This document shows positions 1-7,986 of a stretch of 64,000 nt of DNA, piece by piece. Source of the DNA: JAAXHB01 sp965214945 (GTDB lineage Bacteria > Actinomycetota > Acidimicrobiia > Acidimicrobiales > Aldehydirespiratoraceae); the NCBI GenBank assembly GCA_965214945.1, contig OZ244029.1:186001-250000 (forward strand), read 5' to 3'. Position 1 is the stretch's first letter, and every line of letters begins with the position of its first letter. A program made the translations under genes and the position numbers. A model generated the notes under the pieces. The model ran no database searches. It was not told the DNA's origin and was given only the letters and a program-made list of their open reading frames with translations.

Positions 1-256
1 CACCGGCTTTGCCCGCTCCGTCGGATGAGACGGTGAACTTGAGTCCCTCTTCCATGCAGAAGTAGACGTACCAGCCGAGGTAGTAGAACGTCGGCGTGAC
101 GACAGCGATCGTCATGATGTTCTTCATGGCCGTCGACATGATGTTCTTGCGGCGGCTAACGCCAGCTTCATAGGTCATAAAGCCCACATGCAGCAGCCAC
201 ATGATCGCGACGGTGAAGAAGTAGTAAGCCTCGGTGAACACAGTGTCCACTGTCAT
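1..256 (-). CDS. amt: Ammonium transporter (Amt family), N-terminal part only
   Basis: Membrane channel for ammonium/ammonia. Only the first 85 codons are present, because the gene runs off the left edge. The start ATG at 256-254 is preceded by a strong GGAGGTGAG ribosome site. The protein opens with a hydrophobic helix and the family signature LHVGFMTYEAG followed by SRRKN, then a second helix rich in Tyr and Phe. The short extramembrane start, with no signal peptide visible, suits actinobacterial Amt proteins. A TACAAT -10-like box lies upstream on the minus strand, just after a GC hairpin. Family assignment is firm; the substrate is inferred from the family. Confidence 0.88.
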   Translation of the reverse strand, partial: MTVDTVFTEAYYFFTVAIMWLLHVGFMTYEAGVSRRKNIMSTAMKNIMTIAVVTPTFYYLGWYVYFCMEEGLKFTVSSDGAGKAG

Positions 257-294
257 CGACTCACCTCCAATGCTTCTTGTCCGATTGTACTTAA

Positions 295-314
295 TCCGGC
301 CCCTGTGGGCCGGA
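295..314 (-). terminator. GC-rich hairpin between a small membrane gene and amt
   Basis: A perfect 8-bp inverted repeat (tccggccc / gggccgga) with a 4-nt loop, in the 128-nt gap. Read on the minus strand it follows the 385-768 gene and is followed by TTAAGT, so it could end that transcript. It has no long U tract. The TACAAT box just past it may be the amt promoter. Confidence 0.45.
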
Positions 315-384
315 CTTCGTTACAATAGCACACTGCCCGCGGCTACGCCAAGCAGAGCCTTGGAGGGCCTTGGCTCGGCCCGGC

Positions 385-768
385 TTAGGGGACTTCGACC
401 CTGACGTCGGTGACTTCGCCTGTCTGGGCGTTGATCGTCACGGCGGTGTGACGCAAGAAGTCGTCGCGGCCGCCGTCGGGGTCGCGGATGGTGAACACCA
501 CAATCCACGCGGTGGAAGTCATGCCCTGGCGCAGCAGTTTGGCGTCGGAGCGCTCGGGCACGAAATCGATCTCGGCTAGCGCTGTGGCAATGGCCTCGTC
601 CTTGCCCACATCGGGTTGCCAGCAGCCGCGCAGCGGGCCCCAGATGGTGAGCAACAGCACCACCCCGACCACGATGAGCAGCTTGGTGCGGCCAGGCATC
701 GCCTTGAGGCGCTCTGTGAGGCCCCTTGGGCCGCCGGACGCCTCAGGCCGTGTGTCGGGGGCTGGCAC
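385..768 (-). CDS. Small membrane-anchored protein of unknown function
   Basis: 127 residues from a GTG start. A basic N-terminal segment is followed by one hydrophobic helix (about residues 29-45) and a roughly 80-residue soluble part presumed extracytoplasmic. The tail (VTINAQTGEVTDVRVEVP) resembles the strands of PepSY-type domains, but too weakly to assign. It lies 9 nt downstream of the 778-993 gene on the same strand, so the two are probably co-transcribed. I do not recognise a function. Confidence 0.6.
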   Translation of the reverse strand: MPAPDTRPEASGGPRGLTERLKAMPGRTKLLIVVGVVLLLTIWGPLRGCWQPDVGKDEAIATALAEIDFVPERSDAKLLRQGMTSTAWIVVFTIRDPDGGRDDFLRHTAVTINAQTGEVTDVRVEVP

Positions 769-777
769 CTGGGCGGC

Positions 778-993
778 CTAGGCGTCAGCCTTGCGGGGCG
801 AGCGCACCAAGAAGCGCAGGATGATGTAGCCGGCTACATGCGAAAGGGTGAACACGAAGAGCATCCACCACAGAGTGGCCTTGATGCTGTAGCGGCGTTC
901 GCGGCACTCCCAGAACGTGAGCCCCACAGCGGCGAGCAGAAGCAACCACAGCAGGAGACTGTCTTGACGGCTGAAGAGGTATAGCAGGCCCAT
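778..993 (-). CDS. Small two-helix membrane protein, unknown function
   Basis: About 71 residues counted from the internal ATG at 993 (MGLLYLFSRQ...). An in-frame start at 1053 would add 20 residues that look non-coding. Two hydrophobic helices flank a short charged loop (WECRERRYSIK), and the C-terminus is basic. No good ribosome site precedes either start, so the start is uncertain. It is the likely first gene of a pair with 385-768. Function unknown. Confidence 0.5.
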   Translation of the reverse strand: MGLLYLFSRQDSLLLWLLLLAAVGLTFWECRERRYSIKATLWWMLFVFTLSHVAGYIILRFLVRSPRKADA

Positions 994-1069
994 GGTCGTT
1001 GGTCCGTCGGTCGTCGTTATGAGCGAGTGTTGATGGGTGCGGCGGCCCCCCAAACGCTACTCGCTCGCG

Positions 1070-1771
1070 CTACTCGCTCGCAGGGTAGACCTTGATCGAT
1101 ATGAACCGCACCGGCAGATCGATCAGCTCCACGGGGCCATGGGCCACTTCACCGTGGATCTGCATGGTGTCACCGGCGTTGAGCCGGTAGTGTTTGCCGC
1201 CGTACCCGTAGTCGACAGACCCCTCGAGCATGTGGAGAAACTCCACACCGGGATGCTGGTATAGCGGGAACACGTCGCCGGGCTCGGTGATGGTGGCGAT
1301 CATCGGTTCGATCACCCGGCTGGGACCGCGCAGCGTGCCCAGATCCTGGTAGAGCCGGCCGGGGCCGCCGCCCTGGTGGTGGATCTCGTGGCCTTCGCCG
1401 GCGCGCACGATCACCAGGTCGTGCTCCTCGTCGAGACCTCTGAACAGCGCCGTCACCGGCACCTGCGCTGTGGCGGCCAGCCGCACCAGCGTGGACAGAC
1501 TGGGCGCGCTCTGGCCGTGCTCGATCTTGGAGAGCATCCCCAGCGAGAGACCGGAACTCTCCGCGAAGGCCGACATCGTCAGGCCCAACCCCTGCCGCAG
1601 GTCGCGCACCCTGGCCCCCACCACGCGGCACACTTCGGCAGTGTCGAGCGACGAGGTGAGATGCAGCGCATCAGGATCGCTGGCAGCGGGGCCTCGTCCG
1701 GCAGCGCCCCCGCGGGCGGCCTCGGAGCCCCTCTCGGGCGTGAGGCTCGCCGCCGACGCTGGATTCACCAT
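1070..1771 (-). CDS. XRE-family transcriptional regulator with C-terminal cupin domain
   Basis: Predicted DNA-binding regulator of about 233 residues. The N-terminal third carries an XRE helix-turn-helix (VRDLRQGLGLTMSAFAESSG, then SLGMLSKIEHGQSAPSLSTL). The C-terminal half is a cupin barrel (VFPLYQHPGVEFLHMLEGSVDYGY; later LNAGDTMQIHGEVAHGP) that would sense a small ligand. I start it at the ATG at 1771 because an AGGA ribosome site sits about 6 nt before it; the longer frame to 1837 lacks one. Such proteins often control amino-acid, polyamine or catabolic genes. The target is not evident here, and the gene stands alone. Confidence 0.85.
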   Translation of the reverse strand: MVNPASAASLTPERGSEAARGGAAGRGPAASDPDALHLTSSLDTAEVCRVVGARVRDLRQGLGLTMSAFAESSGLSLGMLSKIEHGQSAPSLSTLVRLAATAQVPVTALFRGLDEEHDLVIVRAGEGHEIHHQGGGPGRLYQDLGTLRGPSRVIEPMIATITEPGDVFPLYQHPGVEFLHMLEGSVDYGYGGKHYRLNAGDTMQIHGEVAHGPVELIDLPVRFISIKVYPASE

Positions 1772-1884
1772 GTTGATCCTGCCAAGTCCATGCCGTGATT
1801 GTGCGCGGGCGGCTGATCGCGGGCTACCCGTCCACACGACCTGGCGCCTGCTGAAGCGACCGGGCCTGCCCTCACCGTGCGATC

Positions 1885-1890
1885 TAGCAT
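1885..1890 (+). promoter_or_regulatory. -10 box of the histidine phosphatase gene
   Basis: TAGCAT, matching TANNNT. A transcript starting 6-9 nt downstream would begin at ATC (1897) or CTG (1900), exactly where homologous proteins begin. Confidence 0.4.
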
Positions 1891-1905
1891 CGCGGCATCC
1901 TGATC

Positions 1906-2559
1906 TTGTTCCGGCACGCTCGCACTTCTAACAATGCCCAGGCCCGGTTGCAGGGCCAGTTTGACTCGCCGCTCGACAAAGTGGGGCTCCGGCAGGCTGC
2001 CGTTGCGGGCAGGGCCCTGCTGGACCGCTGGCCGGTCGACCGAGTGGTGTCGTCCTCGCTTCAGCGGACGCGCCAGACCGCTGCCGCAGCCAGACTAGGC
2101 GAACTGCCCACCGCCATTGACGACCGCTGGATGGAGATCGACTTCGGCGCCTACGACGACCACAGCATCGGTGAGGTGATGGCGGAGCTCGGCGCGGCAT
2201 GGGCAGCCGACTCGGAGTACGTCCCTCCCGGTGGCGAGTCGATGGGTGATCTGCATCGTCGTGTAGGTGCCGCCCTGGACGAGCTCGCCGAACCCGCCCG
2301 CACCGAGAACGTGGTGGTGGTGACCCACGCCACCCCGATCAAGTCCGCGGTGACGTGGCTGCTGGGCGGGACCGCGGAGATGATCATGCGCCTGCGGGTC
2401 AACCTGGCATCGGTGACGGCTTTTGGCGACACCCCTTACGGCTGGGTGCTGACCGAGTTCAACTGGACCCCGGCTCGGCGCGTCGGCAGTCCGCGGGGCA
2501 ATCCGGTCACCGCCTTGGAGCAAGCCCGTACTGCCGCTCCTCTATCAGGCCGGCTATGA
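1906..2559 (+). CDS. Histidine phosphatase / phosphoglycerate mutase-like protein
   Basis: Branch-1 histidine phosphatase fold: the catalytic His lies in LFRHARTSNN, an Arg pair in SSSLQRTRQTA, a Glu in MEIDFG and the second His in VVVVTHATPIKS. The family motif is usually RHG; here it is RHA. The substrate (sugar phosphate, alpha-ribazole phosphate or other) cannot be told. The only common start in frame is TTG at 1906, which falls inside the first conserved strand. The frame is open back to a TAG at 1885, so real initiation may be CTG 1900 or ATC 1897 on a leaderless mRNA. The last 25 residues look unconserved. Confidence 0.75.
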   Translation: MFRHARTSNNAQARLQGQFDSPLDKVGLRQAAVAGRALLDRWPVDRVVSSSLQRTRQTAAAARLGELPTAIDDRWMEIDFGAYDDHSIGEVMAELGAAWAADSEYVPPGGESMGDLHRRVGAALDELAEPARTENVVVVTHATPIKSAVTWLLGGTAEMIMRLRVNLASVTAFGDTPYGWVLTEFNWTPARRVGSPRGNPVTALEQARTAAPLSGRL

Positions 2560-2695
2560 AGGCCACGAGCATCTCTGGGAGGCTTGGGTGCCGGTCGGCC
2601 GGCGCGGATGGCCCGCCGATCAGGCCCTTGTGTCGCTGTTGTTGGCCAGCGATCTGTCGGCTGCCCGCGGGCGGCTGCCCGCGGGCGGTTACTGA
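2512..2695 (+). pseudogene. Possible fragment of a DUF309-like gene
   Basis: In the frame one base on from the phosphatase, the DNA reads LLYQAGYEGHEHLWEAW and onwards to a TGA at 2693, resembling the start of DUF309 proteins (a helix with a H-x3-E-x-W pattern). There is no start codon in this frame and the rest of the domain is missing. It may be a remnant or coincidence. A duplicated 14-mer (ctgcccgcgggcgg, two copies) ends the region. Confidence 0.25.
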
Positions 2696-3138
2696 TAGAG
2701 GTGGGAGGGGCTGCCGGGCGGGTTGCGACCCGGTTCGGGGTTGTCCGCCAGCACCTCGCATTCCATAAGGTCGGGGTCGCGGAAGAACAGGCTGATCTTG
2801 CGGCCGAAATCGGTGACGACCCCGTCGGTGGCGCCGACGGCTATCAGCCGGTCCCGGATCCGGTTGAAGTCGTCGAGGCTGGCGGCGCGCAGGCCGATGT
2901 GGTCGAGGCGGCCTCGGCCGAACATCGGCGTCTGGTGCTCGGCTTGGTCGTTCCCGTCGATCTCGAACACGTTCAGTTCAGAGGAGGGGCCGATGTTGAT
3001 GACGGTGAGCCGGGGCCCGCCCGGATATTCTTCGCCGTCGCTTTCAACGGTGGCCCCGAACATGTCGGCGTAGAACTGCTGAAGCCGGTCGGAATCGCTG
3101 GTGATCACCGCAACGTGATCGAGGCCCTGAGTGAGCAT
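2689..3138 (-). CDS. VOC-superfamily (glyoxalase / dioxygenase-like) protein
   Basis: 149 residues made of paired beta-alpha-beta-beta-beta units. GLDHVAVITSD opens the first half and DHIGLRAASLDDF the second; a late Glu (LMECEVL) completes the usual metal site of His, His and Glu. The family includes glyoxalase I, fosfomycin-resistance proteins and extradiol dioxygenases; the substrate is unknown. The ATG at 3138 is chosen because AAAGGA lies at the right distance and the domain starts immediately. The long upstream open frame to 3489 lies antisense to the next gene and is not coding. Confidence 0.82.
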   Translation of the reverse strand: MLTQGLDHVAVITSDSDRLQQFYADMFGATVESDGEEYPGGPRLTVINIGPSSELNVFEIDGNDQAEHQTPMFGRGRLDHIGLRAASLDDFNRIRDRLIAVGATDGVVTDFGRKISLFFRDPDLMECEVLADNPEPGRNPPGSPSHLYQ

Positions 3139-3239
3139 TGGCAGTCCTTTCACCGCCTGGCGCAACCGAAGATCTGCGAGAGCACGGGAGGCGCTTCGAG
3201 CCGGCGGCGCGTGCGGGTGGTGCGATAGGCTAGCCAGCC

Positions 3240-3959
3240 ATGAGGTTGCTCGTTTTCCAGCACATCGACTGCGAGCATCCCGGACAGCTGAGGCAATACC
3301 TGAGAGCCGACGGTGTCGCTTGGACAGCGGTGGAGCTAGACGCCGGTGATCCCATTCCGCCGCTGGAGCATTACGACGCGCTGTGGGTGATGGGCGGCCC
3401 GATGGACGTGTGGGACGTCGAGGAGCACCCCTGGCTCGTTGAGGAGAAACAGGCAATCCGGCGCTGGGTGCGCGAACTTGAGCGCCCATTCCTGGGACTG
3501 TGCCTGGGTCATCAGCTTCTGGCCGACGCCCTCGGTGGCACCTGCGGGCCGCAGCAACCGCCCGAGATAGGGGTGCTACCCGTCGAGCTGACCGAGGCGG
3601 GCCTCGCCGATCCGATATTCGAGGCGATGCCCCGGCGCCAGCAGGCTCTGCAGTGGCATTCGGTCCGCGTAGCTCAGCCTCCTGACGACGCCATCGTGCT
3701 CGCTGGCTCTCCCGAGTGCCGGGTGCAGGCGATGCGCGTGGGCCCGAGGGCCTGGTCGATGCAGTACCACGTGGAGGTTGAGCCCGACACGGTGCGCAAC
3801 TGGGGCGCGGTGGACGCCTACCGTGCCAGCCTGGAAGCGGTGCTCGGACCCGACTCGCTCGACGCTCTGGCAGCGGCGGCCGACAGGCGCATGGACGATT
3901 TCACTGTCGCCGCGGAGCAGCTCTACCGCAATTTCATGTCCGTGGCGATCGCTGACTGA
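3240..3959 (+). CDS. Class I glutamine amidotransferase domain protein (GMP synthase-like)
   Basis: 239 residues covering one GATase-1 domain. The nucleophile Cys is in LGLCLGHQLLADALGG and the His-x-Glu pair in QYHVEVEPD. The oxyanion-type segment WVMGGPMDVWD precedes it. Free-standing members of this group hydrolyse glutamine for an unknown synthase or cleave gamma-glutamyl compounds; no partner is adjacent. A TAGGCT box ends 8 nt before the ATG and there is no ribosome site, suggesting a leaderless mRNA. The C-terminal helix (LDALAAAADRRMDDF) is typical of the GMP synthase-like subgroup. Confidence 0.85.
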   Translation: MRLLVFQHIDCEHPGQLRQYLRADGVAWTAVELDAGDPIPPLEHYDALWVMGGPMDVWDVEEHPWLVEEKQAIRRWVRELERPFLGLCLGHQLLADALGGTCGPQQPPEIGVLPVELTEAGLADPIFEAMPRRQQALQWHSVRVAQPPDDAIVLAGSPECRVQAMRVGPRAWSMQYHVEVEPDTVRNWGAVDAYRASLEAVLGPDSLDALAAAADRRMDDFTVAAEQLYRNFMSVAIAD

Positions 3960-4011
3960 CGCGCCACAGTTGGGCGAGGCGTTGGCCCCGCCGCTTGAGA
4001 TAGCGGATGAG

Positions 4012-4085
4012 TCGGGCAGGCGGGATTTGAACCCACGACCTCCTCGTCCCGAACGAGGCGCGCTACCAAGCTGCGCCACTGCCCG
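4012..4085 (-). tRNA. tRNA-Pro (anticodon CGG)
   Basis: Folds as a cloverleaf on the minus strand. The acceptor pairs CGGGCAG with CTGCCCG, followed by discriminator A. The anticodon loop TTCGGGA sits on a 5-bp stem (cctcg/cgagg), and the T loop is the canonical TTCAAAT. CCA is not encoded. 74 nt. Confidence 0.95.
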
Positions 4086-4141
4086 CGTCAGCTGAGCGCC
4101 GAGGTTACCCCAGTCAGTCGCCGCCTACACCAGCTTCGGGG

Positions 4142-4501
4142 TCAGGCCAACGCCGAAACGGTTCGGGCCAGCTGCAGAGGCTGCAGGGGTTTGATCAGCC
4201 AGGCGTTGGCAGCGCTGCGGCGGGCCAGGAACTCGTCCGCGGCACGGTCGAGCAGCATGATCACCGGACGCGGCTCCAGCCTGCCCATGCCCTCTTCCTG
4301 GCGGATGGACAAGCACGCGGCCACGCCGCCCATGTTGCCGATCTGCAGATCGAGCACCACAACGCCGGGATCGGTCTCGGCGACTGCGGAGAGCACATCG
4401 GCGCCTCGGCGCACCCGGATCACCCGATGATCGCCGCCCAGCGCGGCCTCGCACTCCTCAGCCGTCCAATCTGCATCAGTGGCTACAAGCACGTCGGGCA
4501 C
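4142..4501 (-). CDS. Stand-alone response-regulator receiver domain
   Basis: 119 residues, one CheY-like receiver and no output domain. The phospho-acceptor Asp is in VVVLDLQIGNMGG, and a Lys near the end (WLIKPLQPLQLA) fits the conserved receiver Lys-Pro. The early acidic pair is ATDADWTAEE. It is divergent from the STAS protein at 4549, a combination seen in partner-switching stress or sporulation circuits, so it may feed such a switch. The start is GTG 4501, with TAACCT 8 nt upstream and no ribosome site. Confidence 0.82.
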   Translation of the reverse strand: MPDVLVATDADWTAEECEAALGGDHRVIRVRRGADVLSAVAETDPGVVVLDLQIGNMGGVAACLSIRQEEGMGRLEPRPVIMLLDRAADEFLARRSAANAWLIKPLQPLQLARTVSALA

Positions 4502-4548
4502 TGTGCTAAAGGTTACCGGCGCTGACCCTCATGCGGTATCATCTCAGC
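4502..4548. promoter_or_regulatory. Divergent leaderless promoters (receiver / STAS)
   Basis: Leftward -10 TAACCT (4515-4510) lies 8 nt from the GTG at 4501; rightward -10 TATCAT (4537-4542) lies 6 nt from the ATG at 4549. Only 47 nt separate the genes, so their promoters must overlap or interfere. Confidence 0.5.
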
Positions 4549-4887
4549 ATGCTGGAGATTGAGTCCGAACGCACCGCCGAAGGCGTCGTCGTGTTGCGCC
4601 CGAGGGGCGACATCGACGCCTATTCCGTCGCCCAATTCCGAGAGGCGCTGACCGAGCGGGCCTCGTCACCCCGGCTGGTGGTCGACCTCTGCCACGTGCC
4701 CTTTATGGACTCTGCCGGGCTCGGCGCGCTGATTGGCGGAGTGCGCCGCATACGCGAGAACGAAGGCCGTGTCGCCGTATACTGCGACAGGGTGCCGCTT
4801 GTTCGGCTGCTTCACACCACCGGATTCAACCGCATCGTGCCGGTGGAGCAGGTGCTCCGGAACGCTGTTTCGGCTCTGAACGCCTGA
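4549..4887 (+). CDS. STAS-domain anti-sigma factor antagonist
   Basis: 112 residues of a SpoIIAA/RsbV-like STAS domain: GVVVLRPRGDIDAYSV, then LVVDLCHVPFMDSAGLGALIGG, where the Ser of the DSAG motif is the residue phosphorylated by anti-sigma kinases. It would sequester an anti-sigma factor when unphosphorylated. I prefer the ATG at 4549 over 4531 because TATCAT lies 6 nt before it and the domain begins there. No sigma factor or kinase gene is adjacent. It faces a receiver-domain gene across 47 nt. Confidence 0.88.
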   Translation: MLEIESERTAEGVVVLRPRGDIDAYSVAQFREALTERASSPRLVVDLCHVPFMDSAGLGALIGGVRRIRENEGRVAVYCDRVPLVRLLHTTGFNRIVPVEQVLRNAVSALNA

Positions 4888-4918
4888 GTGAACTAAGCCT
4901 GCAGCCAGCGCGTCCGCG

Positions 4919-6382
4919 GTGGCAGGCCAGCGGCTGAGGTCCGCCGCGCCGCGGCGATGGCGCGCTCGTGCGGCCGGGGGCGTTTTGCTGGGACTGGGCC
5001 TCCTAGGGCTGGGCCTCGGCCTGGCGCTTTGGGCGCCCGGGGCTGCGCATGCCGCTAAAGACTCGTCCGACGGCGCTGAGTCGGCGCAAGGCTCTGTCCA
5101 CGTCGCTGCTGCCGAGCGCAGCAGCGACGTGGTCGACGTGGTCGAGGTGTCCGGCTACCTGGACGGCATCCTTGCGGACTTCATCGAGCGTTCCATCAGC
5201 AAGGCGTCAGATCGGGGCTCTCTAGGACTGGTGCTTCAGGTTGACAGCCCGCGGGCGCTGATCAACGACCAACGCTTCGCTGAGTTGGTCCGCGCCATCG
5301 CTGTCTCTGAGACCCCAGTGACGATGTGGGTCGGCCCGTCAGGCGCGGTTGCCAAAGGCGCCGTCGGCCAACTCGCCGGCTTGGTGTCCGACGTAGCGCT
5401 CGCTCCAGGCTCGAGGATCGGCGATCTGGGCCCGCCGTTGGTATCGCCGGAGAGCTTCTCGGAGCCGTTCGCAGAGGCTTACGAGCGGATGCGTGTCGCT
5501 TCGATTTCTTCTGAGGAGGCGATCGAGCTGGGTGTTGGGCGAGAGGCGCCGACGCTGCCGTTTTTCGTCATCGATCTGCCCGGCTTCCGCACTGAGCTTG
5601 ATTCCTCCGGCGACGAGCCGTTGAGGGTGCCGGTCAGCCGGGTGCGCTTCGCGAAACTGTCGCTGCTCGACCAGCTGATGCATGCCGCCGCGAGCCCGGC
5701 CCTCGCCTATCTGCTGCTGTCGGCAGGCGGCGTCCTGCTGATCTTCGAGCTGTACACGGCCGGTGTGGGACTTGCCGGCGTGGCCGGCGCGCTGGCCTTG
5801 ATGCTCGGCTGTTACGGGCTGGCGGCGCTGCCGGCGCGCGGCTGGGCGGTCGCTCTGCTGCTCGTTGCCGCGTTCGGCTACTGCGTCGACATTCAGACCG
5901 GCGTTCCACGGGTGTGGACGGTCATCGCCACCGTCTGCTTCACGGCGGGCTCTCTAACCTTGTTCCAGGCTGTGTCGCCGGGATGGGTGACCCTGTTAGC
6001 CGGGATCGGTGGTGTGCCGCTGGCCCTGATCGCCGGGATGCCGACCATGGTGAGAGCGCGCTTCTCGACGCCGACTATCGGACGAGAGTGGATGATCGGC
6101 GCGGTCGGCACAGCGCGCCAGGCTGTGGCGCCGGAGGGCGTGGTGATGATAGAGGATGCGCCCTGGCGGGCTCGCACGCATCGCAGCACGCCGATCGCGC
6201 CGGGCGGGGCTGTGCGCGTCGTGGCTATCGAGGGTCTGACCATCGAAGTCGCGCCTGCTGACGTCTCAGACATCCCGGCCGCAGATGTTGACGTCTCAGA
6301 CATCGAGGCTGCAGACGCTGCGAGCTCAGACGTGGATGTCTCAGGCCACGAGGACTCAGGTGGCGACGGCCGGGCCGGCTGA
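4919..6382 (+). CDS. NfeD-like membrane protein with a degenerate ClpP-type protease domain
   Basis: 487 residues from GTG. There is a signal/anchor helix (about 20-45), a crotonase/ClpP-like region (70-220), a cluster of transmembrane helices (about 255-360) and an OB-like NfeD domain (390-450; GTARQAVAPEGVV, IAPGGAVRVVAIEG). Family proteases have P-x-G-A-x-A-A-S-A-G with the Ser as nucleophile; here the segment is PSGAVAKGA, with Gly at the Ser position (about 147). It is therefore probably not an active protease. The last 45 residues are an acidic tail of loose DVSDI-AAD repeats. Its 3' end overlaps the opposing methyltransferase gene by 27 bp. Confidence 0.75.
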   Translation: MAGQRLRSAAPRRWRARAAGGVLLGLGLLGLGLGLALWAPGAAHAAKDSSDGAESAQGSVHVAAAERSSDVVDVVEVSGYLDGILADFIERSISKASDRGSLGLVLQVDSPRALINDQRFAELVRAIAVSETPVTMWVGPSGAVAKGAVGQLAGLVSDVALAPGSRIGDLGPPLVSPESFSEPFAEAYERMRVASISSEEAIELGVGREAPTLPFFVIDLPGFRTELDSSGDEPLRVPVSRVRFAKLSLLDQLMHAAASPALAYLLLSAGGVLLIFELYTAGVGLAGVAGALALMLGCYGLAALPARGWAVALLLVAAFGYCVDIQTGVPRVWTVIATVCFTAGSLTLFQAVSPGWVTLLAGIGGVPLALIAGMPTMVRARFSTPTIGREWMIGAVGTARQAVAPEGVVMIEDAPWRARTHRSTPIAPGGAVRVVAIEGLTIEVAPADVSDIPAADVDVSDIEAADAASSDVDVSGHEDSGGDGRAG

Positions 6383-7144
6383 CTGATCAGGCGGCCGGCC
6401 CGGGCTGGCTTCGACGATCAGCCCATCTGCGGCAAAGGGACGCCCAAGCCGTCCCAGCAGGCGCTCTGCGCCCAGCAGAGCCCGCACCGTGAGCGCCCGC
6501 GGCTGGGTCGACTCACCGGCGCGCAGCGACGGAACGTAGGTGGCGGAGTGTGTGACCTGCCAGCCACGGCGGCGCAGCAGCTCGGTGAGCGTGCGCCAGG
6601 TGAACATCACCACGTGATCGGGATGTGTCACCTCCACGTTTCGCAGCAGCCCGGCGACGGGGTTGATCAGCCCGCAGGCGTTGGGCGTTGTGATAATGAG
6701 CCGCCCTTCGGGCGAGCAGAGACCGCGCAAGGCGTTGAGCAGCGCGCCGGGGGCGTCGACATGCTCGATGACCTCGCCGGCCAGCACGACGTCGGCCGGC
6801 GCGAGTTCCAGCGCCGCCACTGCGGCCGCGTCGGTGCAGTCCGCGCAGCGGGCGTCGTATCCGGCCGCCGCGGCCTCTGCCACTGCGGCCGCGTCGACGT
6901 CGATCCCCACCAGCTCGGCGGCGGCGCCGGCAAGCTGCCTATGCAACCAGCGATGGGCCCGCTGCTGGGCTTGCCGGAAGCCGGTGTCGGCGAAACCGAC
7001 GTGAATCACGCGCATGCCGCGGCATCGCTCGGTGAGCCAGTCAATGCGGTCGACGACCTGGACGCGGGGCAGCCGGTGGACCATGTCGGCCTGGCTGAGC
7101 GCGTCGCCGACAGCGCCGCACCCTGGAGACCCGCCGACGGTCAA
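6356..7144 (-). CDS. SAM-dependent methyltransferase (class I)
   Basis: 262 residues. Motif I is degenerate (VIHVGFADTGF); the acidic end of strand 2 is VGIDVDA; ADVVLAGEVIEHVDAPG and EGRLIITTPNA are typical of UbiE/COQ5-like or glycan methyltransferases. Its TTG start overlaps the stop of the upstream deacetylase gene as TTGA, so it is translated by coupling. It is the last gene of the leftward glycan cluster, suggesting methylation of a surface sugar or lipid carrier. An alternative ATG lies at residue 21. Confidence 0.8.
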   Translation of the reverse strand: MTVGGSPGCGAVGDALSQADMVHRLPRVQVVDRIDWLTERCRGMRVIHVGFADTGFRQAQQRAHRWLHRQLAGAAAELVGIDVDAAAVAEAAAAGYDARCADCTDAAAVAALELAPADVVLAGEVIEHVDAPGALLNALRGLCSPEGRLIITTPNACGLINPVAGLLRNVEVTHPDHVVMFTWRTLTELLRRRGWQVTHSATYVPSLRAGESTQPRALTVRALLGAERLLGRLGRPFAADGLIVEASPGRPPDQSAGPAVAT

Positions 7145-7986
7145 CTCTCCGCCTCAGACAGCGATTCCACGGACGGCTCGAACACCGGCGCGTCACGACA
7201 AGCGGCGGCCAGTTCTTCCAGCGTTACGTCAGATCCGGCCACAATGCGCCGCACACGTTGGGCCATCCGCTTGCGGCCGCGCCAAAGCACCAGGCTGCCG
7301 AGGCGTCCGGCCTCCTCGACCGTCCAGCGTGGCTCGCCGGGGTCGAAGTCGTAGGGATGGCAATACAGCCACGGCGCGGGATGGCGCTGTGTCCGGCGCC
7401 TGGCCCAGGCCACGGCGAACCCAGGAGAGGCGCGCAAGTAGGCTCCGCCGAGCAGCGGCAGGTGAAGAGGCCCGACACCGGCCACGGGACAAGGCAGCTC
7501 GACCAGCCCGCAAGGCCACCTAAAGGGGATGCGGGGTGCCCCGGCCCAGCCAAAAAGCGGGTTGCGGGCCGGCAGCACACTCGAGGAATAGCTATAGCCG
7601 AGGTCTGTGAGGATCTCGGGCGCCCACGCAGCGTCGGGCACCAGCGAGAAGATCGGTGCCCTGAAGCCTGCTACCGAGCGGCCGACCAGCTGTGCCAGTG
7701 CTGTGGTGGCCTGCGCTGTGGCCTCACGGAAGCGCTCAGGGCCGAACTCCGGCAGCGGCACGTGCGCCGCGCCGTGGAGGCCGATCTCGTGACCACGCGC
7801 CGCGGCGTCGCGGATCAGCTCGGGCGCCTCGTCGATAACGTCGCCCACCACGAACACGGTGCCGCGCACGCCCCAGTCTTCCAGGCTGTCGAGCAGAGCC
7901 TCTGTGACGGCCGGATAGCGAAGCTCGACCGACCGGTTGGGTCGGTGATCCTCCAGATCGAGGGTAAAGGCGACAGGCTCGCTCAT
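7141..7986 (-). CDS. Polysaccharide deacetylase family protein
   Basis: 281 residues with the NodB fold. TLDLEDH carries the catalytic acidic residue; HEIGLHGAAHVPL carries the zinc His residues (H-x3-H pattern region); GFRAPIFS is motif 3; WLYCHPYDFDP is the late His motif. No signal peptide is visible, as in the cytoplasmic DUF3473-type deacetylases of exopolysaccharide clusters. It sits between a methyltransferase and two GT39-like membrane proteins with 4-nt overlaps on both sides. Likely role: N-deacetylation of a precursor sugar. Confidence 0.87.
   Translation of the reverse strand: MSEPVAFTLDLEDHRPNRSVELRYPAVTEALLDSLEDWGVRGTVFVVGDVIDEAPELIRDAAARGHEIGLHGAAHVPLPEFGPERFREATAQATTALAQLVGRSVAGFRAPIFSLVPDAAWAPEILTDLGYSYSSSVLPARNPLFGWAGAPRIPFRWPCGLVELPCPVAGVGPLHLPLLGGAYLRASPGFAVAWARRRTQRHPAPWLYCHPYDFDPGEPRWTVEEAGRLGSLVLWRGRKRMAQRVRRIVAGSDVTLEELAAACRDAPVFEPSVESLSEAES

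Noticed and set aside
3131..3489. N-terminal extension of the VOC protein
   Set aside because: The extra 117 codons lie antisense to the amidotransferase gene, and a ribosome site fits the internal ATG at 3138.
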